Part shown: positions 25,642-33,595 of the stretch, piece after piece
How positions within the stretch are numbered: position 1 is the first letter of the stretch
How the letters are laid out: every line of letters begins with the position of its first letter
Source of the DNA: Bacillota bacterium
Lineage (GTDB): Bacteria > Bacillota > Clostridia > Christensenellales > Aristaeellaceae
Direction of reading: 5' to 3'
NCBI GenBank assembly: GCA_023416655.1
Contig: JAEZHK010000063.1
Location: 62,001 to 126,000 of the forward strand
DNA length: 64,000 bases
The notes under the pieces: model-generated
What the model was told of the DNA's origin: nothing
Databases searched by the model: none
Seen by the model: the letters and a program-made list of their open reading frames with translations, nothing else
Program-made: the position numbers and the translations under genes

Positions 25642-27260
25642 AGACGGTGAAGGAACTGCTCCTGGAACTGGTGAAGGTAAGAAGCGTCACGGGCACGGCG
25701 GAGGAGCTGGACGTGGCGCGAAAGATTCATGAGCTGATCGCGGAGGACCCGTACTTTCAGGCTCACCCGGACCTCTTCGGGGCGTGGGACGGCGGGGACC
25801 CGCTGGGCCGCCCGGTCGTCTGGGCGCTGAAGAAGGGCAGCGGGCGGCGCACCGTGGTCTTCTCCGGCCACTACGACACGGTGGGCACCGCCTGCTATGG
25901 CGTGTTCGAACCGTATGCGCTGGACCCGGACGCGCTGAAGGCCGTGTTGCGGAATAACCCGCCCGAGGACGGGGAGATTCTTCGAGACCTCGGGGACGAG
26001 AACTGGATGTTCGGGCGCGGCACCGCCGACATGAAGGCCGGGCTGGCGCTGAACCTGAACGCGCTCTTTGAGCATGTCCCCGGCGAGGTCAACATACTCT
26101 TCACCGCTGTCAGCGACGAGGAGAATCTGTCCGCCGGCGCGCGCCAGGCAGTGCGGCTGTACACCCAGTTGCAGGAGCGCTTCGGCCTCGACTATTCCAT
26201 CGCGGTGATCAGCGAACCCATCGAAAGGGAACCGGACGCCCCGCACCCCTTCATCAATGGCAGCGCGGGGAAGATCCTGCCGGTGGTGGTCGCGAGGGGC
26301 ATCCCGGCGCACAGCGCCAGCATGCTGCGAGGGATCAATTCGGCCCACCTCATCGCAAACATCATACGCGAGAGCGAGTACGACACCGCGTTTTTGTCCC
26401 AGGGCGGCAGCCTCTTCACCGAGCCGCCCGCCGTGCAGCTGGTGCGGGACCTCAAGGAAGGCTACGACGTGTCCATGCCTGAGTACACGGCGGCGGCCTT
26501 CAACATGACGTTCTTCTGCGGCACGGACCCCGTTGGGCTGATGGAGCGGCTGCTTGCAAACTGCCGGACGGCGGCGGACGAACTGCTCCGCCGCTACGAC
26601 GCCTGCATGGACGACATGGAATCGACCGGCCGGATCGGCCCTGGCCGCCGCAAGCGCTTTTCCGTCCGGGTCCTGACGCTTCAGGAACTGGAGGCGGAGC
26701 TTTCCGCGCGCGTCGGCTTTGAAGCGTACCGGCAGGAGGCGAAGGCGCGCAGCGTTCGGCTTGTCGCCTCCGGCGAAACGCTCCTCTGGGCCAGCGCCCT
26801 CTACATCCGCGACATCATGGCGTTCGCGGGCGGCGGTCCGATGGTGGTCGCGGGCATCGCCCCGCCCTATTATCCGGCGGTCAACAACGACTTCTTAAGC
26901 AAGGACATCGCGCCCATCGTGGGGGAGACAATCGCGTCGCTGGAACGGGAACACGGCATCCGCGCCGCGCGGGAGGACTACTCCCAGGCCATGATGGACC
27001 TGAGCTACATGTCCTGCGCGAATCCCGAAAGCGCGCGGCGGATCATGGGCAACGTGCCGCTGCCCGAGAGCCTCTACGCCATGGACGTGGACGGGATGGC
27101 GCGGCTTGAGATCCCGACCCTCGTCATCGGCCCGGCGCGCAAGGAAATCCACCAGCTGGGCGAACGCGTGTACCTGCCGGACGTGGAGCGTGACCTGCCC
27201 ATCGTTTTTAGGCAGATCATCCGGAGCGTGGAAAGAATCGAAAAGGAGATGCGCACATGA
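25632..27260 (+). CDS. M20-family peptidase, RocB-like
   Basis: A 542-aa protein resembling the RocB branch of M20 metallopeptidases. Metal-binding landmarks are FSGHYDT (about residues 77-83) and MFGRGTADMKAG (about 126-137), plus VSDEENLSAG. RocB-type proteins are linked to arginine or amino-acid utilisation but their reaction is poorly known. Here it most likely hydrolyses a dipeptide or N-acyl amino acid released by the upstream peptidases. Starts at 25632 and 25638 are both possible; AAGGG lies 4 nt before the first. Its end overlaps the next gene by 4 bp. Confidence 0.85.
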   Translation: MSMKTVKELLLELVKVRSVTGTAEELDVARKIHELIAEDPYFQAHPDLFGAWDGGDPLGRPVVWALKKGSGRRTVVFSGHYDTVGTACYGVFEPYALDPDALKAVLRNNPPEDGEILRDLGDENWMFGRGTADMKAGLALNLNALFEHVPGEVNILFTAVSDEENLSAGARQAVRLYTQLQERFGLDYSIAVISEPIEREPDAPHPFINGSAGKILPVVVARGIPAHSASMLRGINSAHLIANIIRESEYDTAFLSQGGSLFTEPPAVQLVRDLKEGYDVSMPEYTAAAFNMTFFCGTDPVGLMERLLANCRTAADELLRRYDACMDDMESTGRIGPGRRKRFSVRVLTLQELEAELSARVGFEAYRQEAKARSVRLVASGETLLWASALYIRDIMAFAGGGPMVVAGIAPPYYPAVNNDFLSKDIAPIVGETIASLEREHGIRAAREDYSQAMMDLSYMSCANPESARRIMGNVPLPESLYAMDVDGMARLEIPTLVIGPARKEIHQLGERVYLPDVERDLPIVFRQIIRSVERIEKEMRT

Positions 27261-27724
27261 ACCATATGCATTTACCGGACCGCTGGAGGGACGAAGCCTG
27301 GGCCATGGAGCAGTTTGAGAAGGCGGAATACGCCTGCGTCGCGGTCAACGGGGAGGACGGCGTGCCCTACAACGTGCCGCTCTGCGTGGTGCGCGTCGGC
27401 GACGCCCTCTATTTCCACACCGCGCTGGAGGGCCATGCGCTGGACCTTTTCCGCAGGGACGGGCGCGTGTGCGTGAGCTGCACGACCTATACCAAGCGCG
27501 ACGCGGAGCACACGACGCTGCTATTCCGCTCGGCCATGGCGTTTGGCACAGTCTCCGAGATAACGGACACCGAGGAGAAACGGCAGATCATGGTTTGTTA
27601 CTTTGAAAAGTACCTGCCGGGGGACGAAAAGGCGGCGGCATACGCTGTGCGCGCGTCCACCCGCGCCGCCGTGTGGCGCGTCGCCATCCGGGAAGCGGTG
27701 GGGAAGGAAAACAAGGGCGAATAA
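27257..27724 (+). CDS. Pyridoxamine 5'-phosphate oxidase-like (NimA-type) flavoprotein
   Basis: A 155-aa split-barrel protein. It shows the pattern ACVAVNGEDGVPYNVPLCVV then ALYFHTALEGHALDLFRRD, typical of NimA/PNPOx-like FMN-binding proteins. The conserved LYFHTA-x-EGHK-like segment is present. Relatives include nitroimidazole reductases and many flavin reductases of unknown substrate. The ATG overlaps the end of the M20 gene (ATGA), so translation is coupled. It is the last gene of the 13-kb operon, and a bidirectional hairpin follows 24 bp later. Confidence 0.8.
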   Translation: MNHMHLPDRWRDEAWAMEQFEKAEYACVAVNGEDGVPYNVPLCVVRVGDALYFHTALEGHALDLFRRDGRVCVSCTTYTKRDAEHTTLLFRSAMAFGTVSEITDTEEKRQIMVCYFEKYLPGDEKAAAYAVRASTRAAVWRVAIREAVGKENKGE

Positions 27725-27748
27725 TGACTTGCCCTGAAGGGCGTGAAA

Positions 27749-27789
27749 AAAGGCCGGAGGGGCGTAAATTTCGCTTTCCTCCGGTCTTT
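27749..27789. terminator. Bidirectional terminator between two convergent units
   Basis: Inverted arms AAAGGCCGGAGG (27749-27760) and CCTCCGGTCTTT (27778-27789) contain one mismatch. T-rich sequence lies on the far side in each direction (AAAAAA before, TCTTTGTC after). Confidence 0.7.
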
Positions 27790-27819
27790 GTCTTGTTATC
27801 GGGCTTCGTTGGCGATGGG

Positions 27820-29103
27820 CTACCGCTCGACCTGCTTTCTTTCCGTGATGTCCATGTTGATGCCGACCACGCGCAGCGCGCCCCCATCCCCGTCCCGGAT
27901 GATGTCGCCATAGGCCTTGATAGTCCTTACGCGCCCGTCGGACCGGAGGATTCTGAACTCGGTGTCGTATTCCTTCTCCCCGAGGATCGCCTTCCGGGCT
28001 TCCGCTTCGCTCCTGGCCCGGTCGTCGGGGTGCAGGCGGGCCAGCCATGCCTCATAGGTGCCGCCAAATTCGTCCCTTGCCACGTCGTACAGACGGTACA
28101 TTTGATCGTCCCACCAAAGCGCGTTGTTTGGAATGTCCCAGTCCCAGACGCCCGCCTGCGCGGCGCGAAGCGCCAGCGCGTGGCGCTCATGGAGCAGTTT
28201 CGATTCGCATTCGAGGTTTTTGAGGGTGGTCAGGTCGTAGAACGTTGTGATGAGATGATCCCTGCCCATGGTTTCAATGCGCTGGATCGAGCACTGAACG
28301 GATTTGATCTCGCCTGTCTTTGCGCGGAGCTGCAATTCTTGGTTCCGGACGATCCCATCCTTCAGAAGCTTCTGAAGGATTTTTGTTCTGTCCTCGGGGG
28401 TGAGGTAGATGTCCATTTCCGTTGTGGGCCTACCGATCAGTTCCTCGTACCGGTAGCCGAGGAGTTTCAGATAGGCTTCATTGGCGTCGAGGATGACGCC
28501 GTCCCGAAAGGTGGTGATCATGATGCCGGTGACCGAAGCGCGGAACGCCTTTTCGAAGCGCTCCTCGGTTTCGCGCAGCGACTGGCCGATGATGATCTGC
28601 TCGGCCAGCGCCTTTTGCAGGTCGGTCTGTACGATCAGATTGGCCAGGTCGTCCCTCATACCGTCCGCGCACATGCCAAGGAACTTCTGCTCCTGGTCCG
28701 TAAAGGCGCGCGCCTTCGTATCCAGCGCGCAGATCGCGCCGAAGACCTCGCCCGATGGCCACAGGATCGGAATCCCCAGGCAGGCCACAAGGCCCATCGC
28801 CGCGTCCAGGCTGCTCGCCCAATGCCGGTCCAGGCGCGCGTCCGGGACCAGCAGCATCTTTCTGCTTTCCAGGACGGCCTCAAAGTATTGGCCTTCGCGC
28901 GGGCTGAACAGCTGGCCTTCCAGATAGCTGCGGTCCTGCCCGGCGCTCCGTGCATACACTTCCAGATGATCTTCGTGGGCGCGCACGATCAATGTGGTGG
29001 GAACGCCCATCACGTCGGCAAACAGATCGAGGTTTCTCTGCCATTTTTCCTGCGTCGACAGGTCGATGCGGATGTCCTCACGAACAGCGTAATGTGCTCT
29101 CAT
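27820..29103 (-). CDS. GAF-PAS-PAS sensory protein without an output domain
   Basis: A 427-aa soluble protein. Residues about 10-165 form a GAF domain, with FGAICALDTKARAFTDQEQKFL at the end. A first PAS domain runs about 185-310 (RFEKAFRASVTGIMITTFRD, LLGYRYEELIGR). A second PAS/PAC follows at about 315-425 and ends in the classical linker NMDITERKQVER. The protein stops there. The kinase, GGDEF or EAL module that usually follows such a linker is absent, and none is encoded in the short space to the terminator. It may act through a partner or be a truncated kinase. The ATG at 29103 was chosen because AAGGAG is 6 nt upstream. Confidence 0.85.
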   Translation of the reverse strand: MRAHYAVREDIRIDLSTQEKWQRNLDLFADVMGVPTTLIVRAHEDHLEVYARSAGQDRSYLEGQLFSPREGQYFEAVLESRKMLLVPDARLDRHWASSLDAAMGLVACLGIPILWPSGEVFGAICALDTKARAFTDQEQKFLGMCADGMRDDLANLIVQTDLQKALAEQIIIGQSLRETEERFEKAFRASVTGIMITTFRDGVILDANEAYLKLLGYRYEELIGRPTTEMDIYLTPEDRTKILQKLLKDGIVRNQELQLRAKTGEIKSVQCSIQRIETMGRDHLITTFYDLTTLKNLECESKLLHERHALALRAAQAGVWDWDIPNNALWWDDQMYRLYDVARDEFGGTYEAWLARLHPDDRARSEAEARKAILGEKEYDTEFRILRSDGRVRTIKAYGDIIRDGDGGALRVVGINMDITERKQVER

Positions 29104-29219
29104 AGGCAACTCCTTGGTCTGCTCACAACAGCTGTCTTTTATCAAGAGGCCGCATTGTGGATCAAGGGTACCGATTCTTGATGCTACTAAAAAACAAAGA
29201 GTGTAATCACGCTACCTGA

Positions 29220-29248
29220 AGTATATCACCATGACACGAGCGTGTAAA
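29220..29248 (-). promoter_or_regulatory. Promoter of the GAF-PAS-PAS gene
   Basis: Reverse strand TTTACA (29243-29248) and TATACT (29220-29225) with a 17-nt spacer. The 327-bp interval 29104-29430 holds this promoter and the copper-operon terminator; nothing else was recognised in it. Confidence 0.65.
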
Positions 29249-29363
29249 GGGCGGATTAATCCTGTAATGCTTTTCCTGCGATAATTTATCGCCCGGCGAA
29301 ATGCTAGCCTGCGCATGCCACAGAGGGATCGGGCCGGAATTCATTGTCCCTGAAAATTGAAAA

Positions 29364-29386
29364 CGGGAACCGAATTGCGGTTCCCG
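29364..29386 (-). terminator. Terminator of the copper operon
   Basis: Perfect arms CGGGAACCG and CGGTTCCCG around a 5-nt loop are followed on the reverse strand by TTTTCAATTTTC. Confidence 0.8.
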
Positions 29387-29430
29387 TTCAGACACGTAAA
29401 GAGGTTGGCGGGACTGTGTCCCCATTTCTA

Positions 29431-29640
29431 TCAGGACAGTACGTTGTAGCCCTGGTCTTCGATTTCCGATCGGATCAGTCCGATCGGCAAAATGTTCGGG
29501 TCATGCTCGACCGTCACCGTCTTCGCCTTCAGGTCCACATTCACGCTCCCGCTGCCGGGCAGCGCGCCGACCGCGTTTTTCACGGCCTTGACGCAGTGCT
29601 CGCAGGACATGCCTTCCACATTCAGAACCGTCTGAGTCAT
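29431..29640 (-). CDS. copZ: Copper chaperone, CopZ-like
   Basis: A 69-aa single heavy-metal-associated domain with the metal motif GMSCEHC at residues 10-16. The end DPNILPIGLIRSEIEDQGY is typical of CopZ. It should carry Cu(I) in the cytosol to the CopA ATPase encoded upstream in the same operon. The length is normal for the family. A GGGAGG ribosome binding site is present. It is the last gene before the operon terminator. Confidence 0.9.
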   Translation of the reverse strand: MTQTVLNVEGMSCEHCVKAVKNAVGALPGSGSVNVDLKAKTVTVEHDPNILPIGLIRSEIEDQGYNVLS

Positions 29641-29716
29641 CGAAATCCTCCCTTTCCGAATTGTCGCTTTTTTGGGATTTGGGCGGCGGCGATGCCGCCG
29701 CCCTGATCCGTTCCCG

Positions 29717-30439
29717 CTACTTCAGGTTGAAGGGTTTGAGGAATTTATATACCTGCTCCGTCTTTCCGTTTTCCTCCACCGGCACCTGCAGATAAGCCCA
29801 GCCGGTAACCTTCGCCGGGTCGACGCCGGCGGCGATCAGCGGTTCAGGATTCAGAACGAACACGATATCCTTGTCCTGATCGGTGTTGGTGACGGTGTTT
29901 TTGGACATATCCTTCGCCCACTCGAACATGTTGCCGTCGCCCAGCTTCACGCCGTAATGGTCCAGGGAGGTGTGGTAGTTAATGGAATCGCGGTACTTGT
30001 TCACGATCTGCTCGTAGGACTTAAGCGGGGTCGCCTCGCCGCTATAGGTAAGCGCGTCGCTGCCCAGCTTTTTGCCGACCATCAGCATGCCACTGTAGGC
30101 GTTGTAGTTGGCGGGCAGCTTGGTGGTGTCAAGACCCGCGTTGGTAAAGGGCGTCGCGTCCAGCTCCAGCATCACGTCGTGCATGGGGCTCTTGGAATAG
30201 TCCTTGCTCCAGATGAAGCGCACCGTGTTGTCCGGCGCGGAAAGCGACCAGCCGCCGTTCATCTCGTCAGGCTTCACCTGATCGGGGATGGTCTTGAGGA
30301 CCGCGTCGAGCGAGGTGACGGACTGGCTGCCGACCACGTCGAGGTTCCCCCCGACAGACCTGAAAACGACGACCAGGATGGCAGCCACAACGACAACCGC
30401 GACCGCTACCGAGATAATGACCTTGGAATTCTTCTTCAT
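29717..30439 (-). CDS. Membrane-anchored protein of unknown function in the copper operon
   Basis: A 240-aa protein with a single N-terminal hydrophobic segment (SKVIISVAVAVVVVAAILVV) and an extracytoplasmic domain of about 210 residues. No Cys is present, and no Met/His-rich metal motif stands out. No family could be recognised. Its ATG overlaps the copA stop codon (ATGA), and copZ follows 76 bp later. It is therefore cotranscribed with copper efflux genes and could assist metal handling outside the membrane. That role is inference from position only. Confidence 0.7.
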   Translation of the reverse strand: MKKNSKVIISVAVAVVVVAAILVVVFRSVGGNLDVVGSQSVTSLDAVLKTIPDQVKPDEMNGGWSLSAPDNTVRFIWSKDYSKSPMHDVMLELDATPFTNAGLDTTKLPANYNAYSGMLMVGKKLGSDALTYSGEATPLKSYEQIVNKYRDSINYHTSLDHYGVKLGDGNMFEWAKDMSKNTVTNTDQDKDIVFVLNPEPLIAAGVDPAKVTGWAYLQVPVEENGKTEQVYKFLKPFNLK

Positions 30440-32928
30440 GTTGGTTTCCCATTCCTTTCTAAAGTGGTTGCCTTGAAACGCTTCAAGCGCAGCGCGTTCG
30501 TGAGGACCGATACCGAGCTTAGGGACATGGCCGCCGCCGCGAAGATCGGGTTGAGCAGCGGCCCGCCGAAGAGGTGGAGGACGCCCGCCGCGATGGGGAT
30601 GCCGATCACGTTGTAGCCGAACGCCCAGAACAGGTTCTCCTTGATGTTGCGAATGGTCTTCTTGCTGAGGTTGATGGCCGTGGGAACGTCCATGAGGTCC
30701 GAGCGCATCAGCACGATGTCGGCGCTTTCCATCGCCACGTCCGTACCGGAGCCGATTGCGATGCCGATGTCGGCCTGCGCCAGCGCGGGCGCGTCGTTGA
30801 TGCCGTCGCCGACCATGGCGACCTTCAGGCCTTCACCCTGCAGCTTCTTGACCTCGTTGGATTTGTCCTGCGGCAGCACCTCGGCGAGCACTCGGTCGAT
30901 GCCGACCTGTTTGGCGATGGCGGCGGCGGTTTTCTGATTGTCGCCGGTGATCATGGCCACTTCGATGCCCATCCGGTGCAGGCTCTCGATGGCTGCGCGG
31001 CTCGATTTTTTCACCACGTCCGCCACCGCGACGATGCCCGCGAGTTTGCCGTCGATGGCCACATACATGGGCGTCTTGCCCTCGCCCGCCAGGCGGTCGG
31101 AATCTTCTTCCAGCGCCGTCAGGGAGATGCCGCGCTCATCCATGAGCTTCCGGTTTCCCGCGAGGATTGTCTGACCGCCAATGCTTGCTTCGATGCCCCG
31201 GCCGGTGATGGACTCAAAGCCCTCCACCTTCATTAGTTCCAGCCCCTTGGCCTGAGCGCCCGATACGATCGCCTGGCCCAGCGGGTGCTCCGATGCCTTT
31301 TCAGCGGACGCCGTGATCTGAAGCAGGCTGTCGGCCTCGGTTCCTTCGGCGGTCAGGACATCCGTCACGGTCGGCTTGCCCTCGGTGATGGTGCCGGTCT
31401 TGTCAAACACGATGGTATTGATCTTGTGCGCTGTTTCGAGCGCCTCGCCACCCTTGATCAGGATGCCGTTTTCCGCGCCTTTGCCGGTGCCCACCATGAT
31501 GGCGGTGGGGGTCGCGAGACCCAGCGCGCAGGGGCAGGCGATGACCAGGACCGAGATGAAGATCGTCAGCGCGAACTTCAGGTCGCCGCCGGTGCCGAAG
31601 TACCAGGCGACGCCGGCCGCCAGCGCGATCAAGCAGACCACGGGCACGAAGTAACCGGACACGATGTCCGCCATCTGCGCGATGGGGGCCTTGGAGCCTT
31701 GCGCGTCCTCCACCAGTTTGATGATCTGCGCCAGCGCGGTGTCGCTGCCGATCTTCTCGGCGCGGAACTGGATGGTGCCGGTGGTGTTGAGGGAGGCGGC
31801 GTACACCGTGTCGCCCGCCTTCTTGTCCACCGGCATGCTCTCGCCGGTCAGCATGGATTCGTCGATGGAAGTGTGGCCCTCGATGACCGCGCCGTCCACC
31901 GGGATCTTCGCGCCGGGCTTCACGACGATGATGTCGCCGATCTCCACCTCATCGATGGGGATTTCCACTTCCGCGCCGTTCTGGATCACGAGGGCGGGCT
32001 TCGGCGCGAGCCCCATCAGCTTTTTGATGGCTTCGCTTGTGCGCCCCTTGGACACGGCCTCCAGCGACTTGCCCAGCAGGATCAACGTGATGATCACGCC
32101 CGCCGTCTCGAAGTAAAGGGCTTCAACCGCTTGGAAGTGGCCGAGTGCGATCTGGAATGTGTTGTACACGCTGTAGACGACCGCGGCGGTGGTGCCAATG
32201 GCGATCAGCGAGTCCATGTTGGGGCTTCGCTGCCAGAGCGCCTTGAAGCCGACAGTGTAGAATTTGTACCCGACGCCGATGACCGGGATGACCAGAAGCA
32301 ACTCCACCAGCGCGTAGACAAGCGAGTACTGCATCGGGTCAAGCCCTGCCGGGAAGGGGAGTCGGACCACCTTGATCATCGGCACCATCGCGATGTACAG
32401 AAGCGGCAGCGAGAATACGGCAGAGATGATGAACTTGGTCCAGAGGATGCGGATTTCCTTCTGCTTGCGCGCCCTATCCTCGTCGGCCGCGTCCGCCTTG
32501 TTCGCCTCCAGCGCCTGGTAACCGGCCTTTTCAATCGCCGCCCGGATGGCGGAGAGCCGCACTTCCTGCGGGCGGTATGAGACGGTGGCCTTTTCGGTGG
32601 CGAAGTTGACCGACGCGCTCTCCACGCCTTCCAGCTTCTTGACGGCCTTCTCCACCCGCTGGGCGCAGGCGGCGCAGGTCATGCCGCCGATGGGGATGGT
32701 CACGTTCTGGCTGGCCGGTTTCTCCGCCACCTCGTAACCGATTTTCTCGACGGCCGCCTTGATGGCGCTGAGTTCGAGTGCCTCGGCGTCGTATTCCACG
32801 AACAGCTTTTCGCTGGCCAGGTTCACGCTGGCCTGGGCGATGCCCGGCAGCTTTTTCACGGTCTTTTCGATCCGCTGGGCACAGGCCGCGCAGGTCATGC
32901 CTCGGATGCTCAGAATCTGACTTTCCAT
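30436..32928 (-). CDS. copA: Cu(I)-exporting P1B-type ATPase CopA
   Basis: An 830-aa copper pump. Two N-terminal metal-binding domains carry CAAC at residues 13-16 and 85-88. The membrane metal site is CPC at 465-467. The actuator motif TGES is at 361-364 and the phosphorylation site DKTGT at 509-513, with MVGDGINDAPALA later. Eight membrane segments fit the P1B-1 layout. It exports Cu(I) from the cytosol. It is first in an operon with an unknown anchored protein and copZ. Its promoter contains a perfect palindrome, and a divergent HxlR regulator lies upstream. Confidence 0.96.
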   Translation of the reverse strand: MESQILSIRGMTCAACAQRIEKTVKKLPGIAQASVNLASEKLFVEYDAEALELSAIKAAVEKIGYEVAEKPASQNVTIPIGGMTCAACAQRVEKAVKKLEGVESASVNFATEKATVSYRPQEVRLSAIRAAIEKAGYQALEANKADAADEDRARKQKEIRILWTKFIISAVFSLPLLYIAMVPMIKVVRLPFPAGLDPMQYSLVYALVELLLVIPVIGVGYKFYTVGFKALWQRSPNMDSLIAIGTTAAVVYSVYNTFQIALGHFQAVEALYFETAGVIITLILLGKSLEAVSKGRTSEAIKKLMGLAPKPALVIQNGAEVEIPIDEVEIGDIIVVKPGAKIPVDGAVIEGHTSIDESMLTGESMPVDKKAGDTVYAASLNTTGTIQFRAEKIGSDTALAQIIKLVEDAQGSKAPIAQMADIVSGYFVPVVCLIALAAGVAWYFGTGGDLKFALTIFISVLVIACPCALGLATPTAIMVGTGKGAENGILIKGGEALETAHKINTIVFDKTGTITEGKPTVTDVLTAEGTEADSLLQITASAEKASEHPLGQAIVSGAQAKGLELMKVEGFESITGRGIEASIGGQTILAGNRKLMDERGISLTALEEDSDRLAGEGKTPMYVAIDGKLAGIVAVADVVKKSSRAAIESLHRMGIEVAMITGDNQKTAAAIAKQVGIDRVLAEVLPQDKSNEVKKLQGEGLKVAMVGDGINDAPALAQADIGIAIGSGTDVAMESADIVLMRSDLMDVPTAINLSKKTIRNIKENLFWAFGYNVIGIPIAAGVLHLFGGPLLNPIFAAAAMSLSSVSVLTNALRLKRFKATTLERNGKPT

Positions 32929-32998
32929 TGGAGGGGTCTCCTTTCCCGGGTCTGATGCGGCTTGCGCCCTGTGTCGGGCGCTTCCCGCTTACGATATC

Positions 32999-33026
32999 AT
33001 TTTAGCAGAAATATTTCTGTTTGCAA
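32999..33026 (-). promoter_or_regulatory. copA promoter with internal palindromic operator
   Basis: Reverse strand TTGCAA (33021-33026) and TAAAAT (32999-33004) are 16 nt apart. The spacer contains the perfect 14-bp palindrome CAGAAATATTTCTG (33006-33019), a likely repressor site. It does not resemble a CsoR site closely. Confidence 0.65.
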
Positions 33027-33105
33027 GTACGCACTTAATTGTGCCATAGTACCATAAAAGATACTGTAGTCCATAGCGTGTCATGGAAGGAAACCGGAAT
33101 CGTGC

Positions 33106-33134
33106 TTGACCTTCCCAGCGCCCCGTGGTATGAT
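33106..33134 (+). promoter_or_regulatory. Promoter of the HxlR regulator
   Basis: TTGACC (33106-33111) and TATGAT (33129-33134) with a 17-nt spacer, 79 bp upstream of the HxlR start. Confidence 0.7.
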
Positions 33135-33213
33135 TCCGGCGGATACCCTGCCAGAAGTGCCTATGTGCCGGAATGCGGCGTAATGTCCATCCGGATACCG
33201 AAGGAGGTCCACC

Positions 33214-33585
33214 ATGTCCTGCAACTGCGACGGCTACAACTGCCCCGTGGACGCCACCATCGAGATGATCGGCGGGAAGTACAAGTCTCTGATCCTGTGG
33301 CACCTGATCGACGCGACGCTGCGGTTTGGCGAGCTTCGCAAGCTCATCCCGCAGGCCACCCCCAAGATGCTGACCCAGCAGCTCCGCGAGCTGGAGGAGG
33401 ACAACCTGGTGGTGCGCACCGTATACCCCGTCGTGCCGCCGAAGGTGGAATACTCGCTGACAGCGCTGGGTATGAGCATCCGGCCCATCCTGACCCTCAT
33501 GTACGACTGGGGCGCGGATTACCTGAAATCTCAGGGCGTCGAGGCGCACTGCTCCATGACTCCGAAACACGATGAGGCGCGCTGA
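33214..33585 (+). CDS. HxlR-family winged-helix regulator with N-terminal Cys cluster
   Basis: A 123-aa HxlR regulator. The family core is IEMIGGKYKSLILWHLIDATLRFGELR, then PKMLTQQLRELEEDNLVVR and VPPKVEYSLTALG. The N-terminus MSCNCDGYNCPVD holds three Cys (3, 5 and 10), and another Cys lies near the C-terminus. HxlR proteins often sense redox or electrophiles through such a Cys. The gene lies between two copper gene sets, divergent from copA and convergent with the SafE-like gene. It may be the local copper or redox sensor. The start follows GAAGGAGG. Confidence 0.87.
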   Translation: MSCNCDGYNCPVDATIEMIGGKYKSLILWHLIDATLRFGELRKLIPQATPKMLTQQLRELEEDNLVVRTVYPVVPPKVEYSLTALGMSIRPILTLMYDWGADYLKSQGVEAHCSMTPKHDEAR

Positions 33586-33595
33586 TCCGGCGCGC

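Noticed and set aside
27673..29181. A 502-codon open frame opposite the GAF-PAS-PAS gene
   Set aside because: The reverse strand has clear GAF and PAS motifs and a promoter; this frame has only composition-driven openness.
31285..32580. A 431-codon open frame opposite copA
   Set aside because: copA motifs are complete on the other strand; this frame has no recognisable feature.
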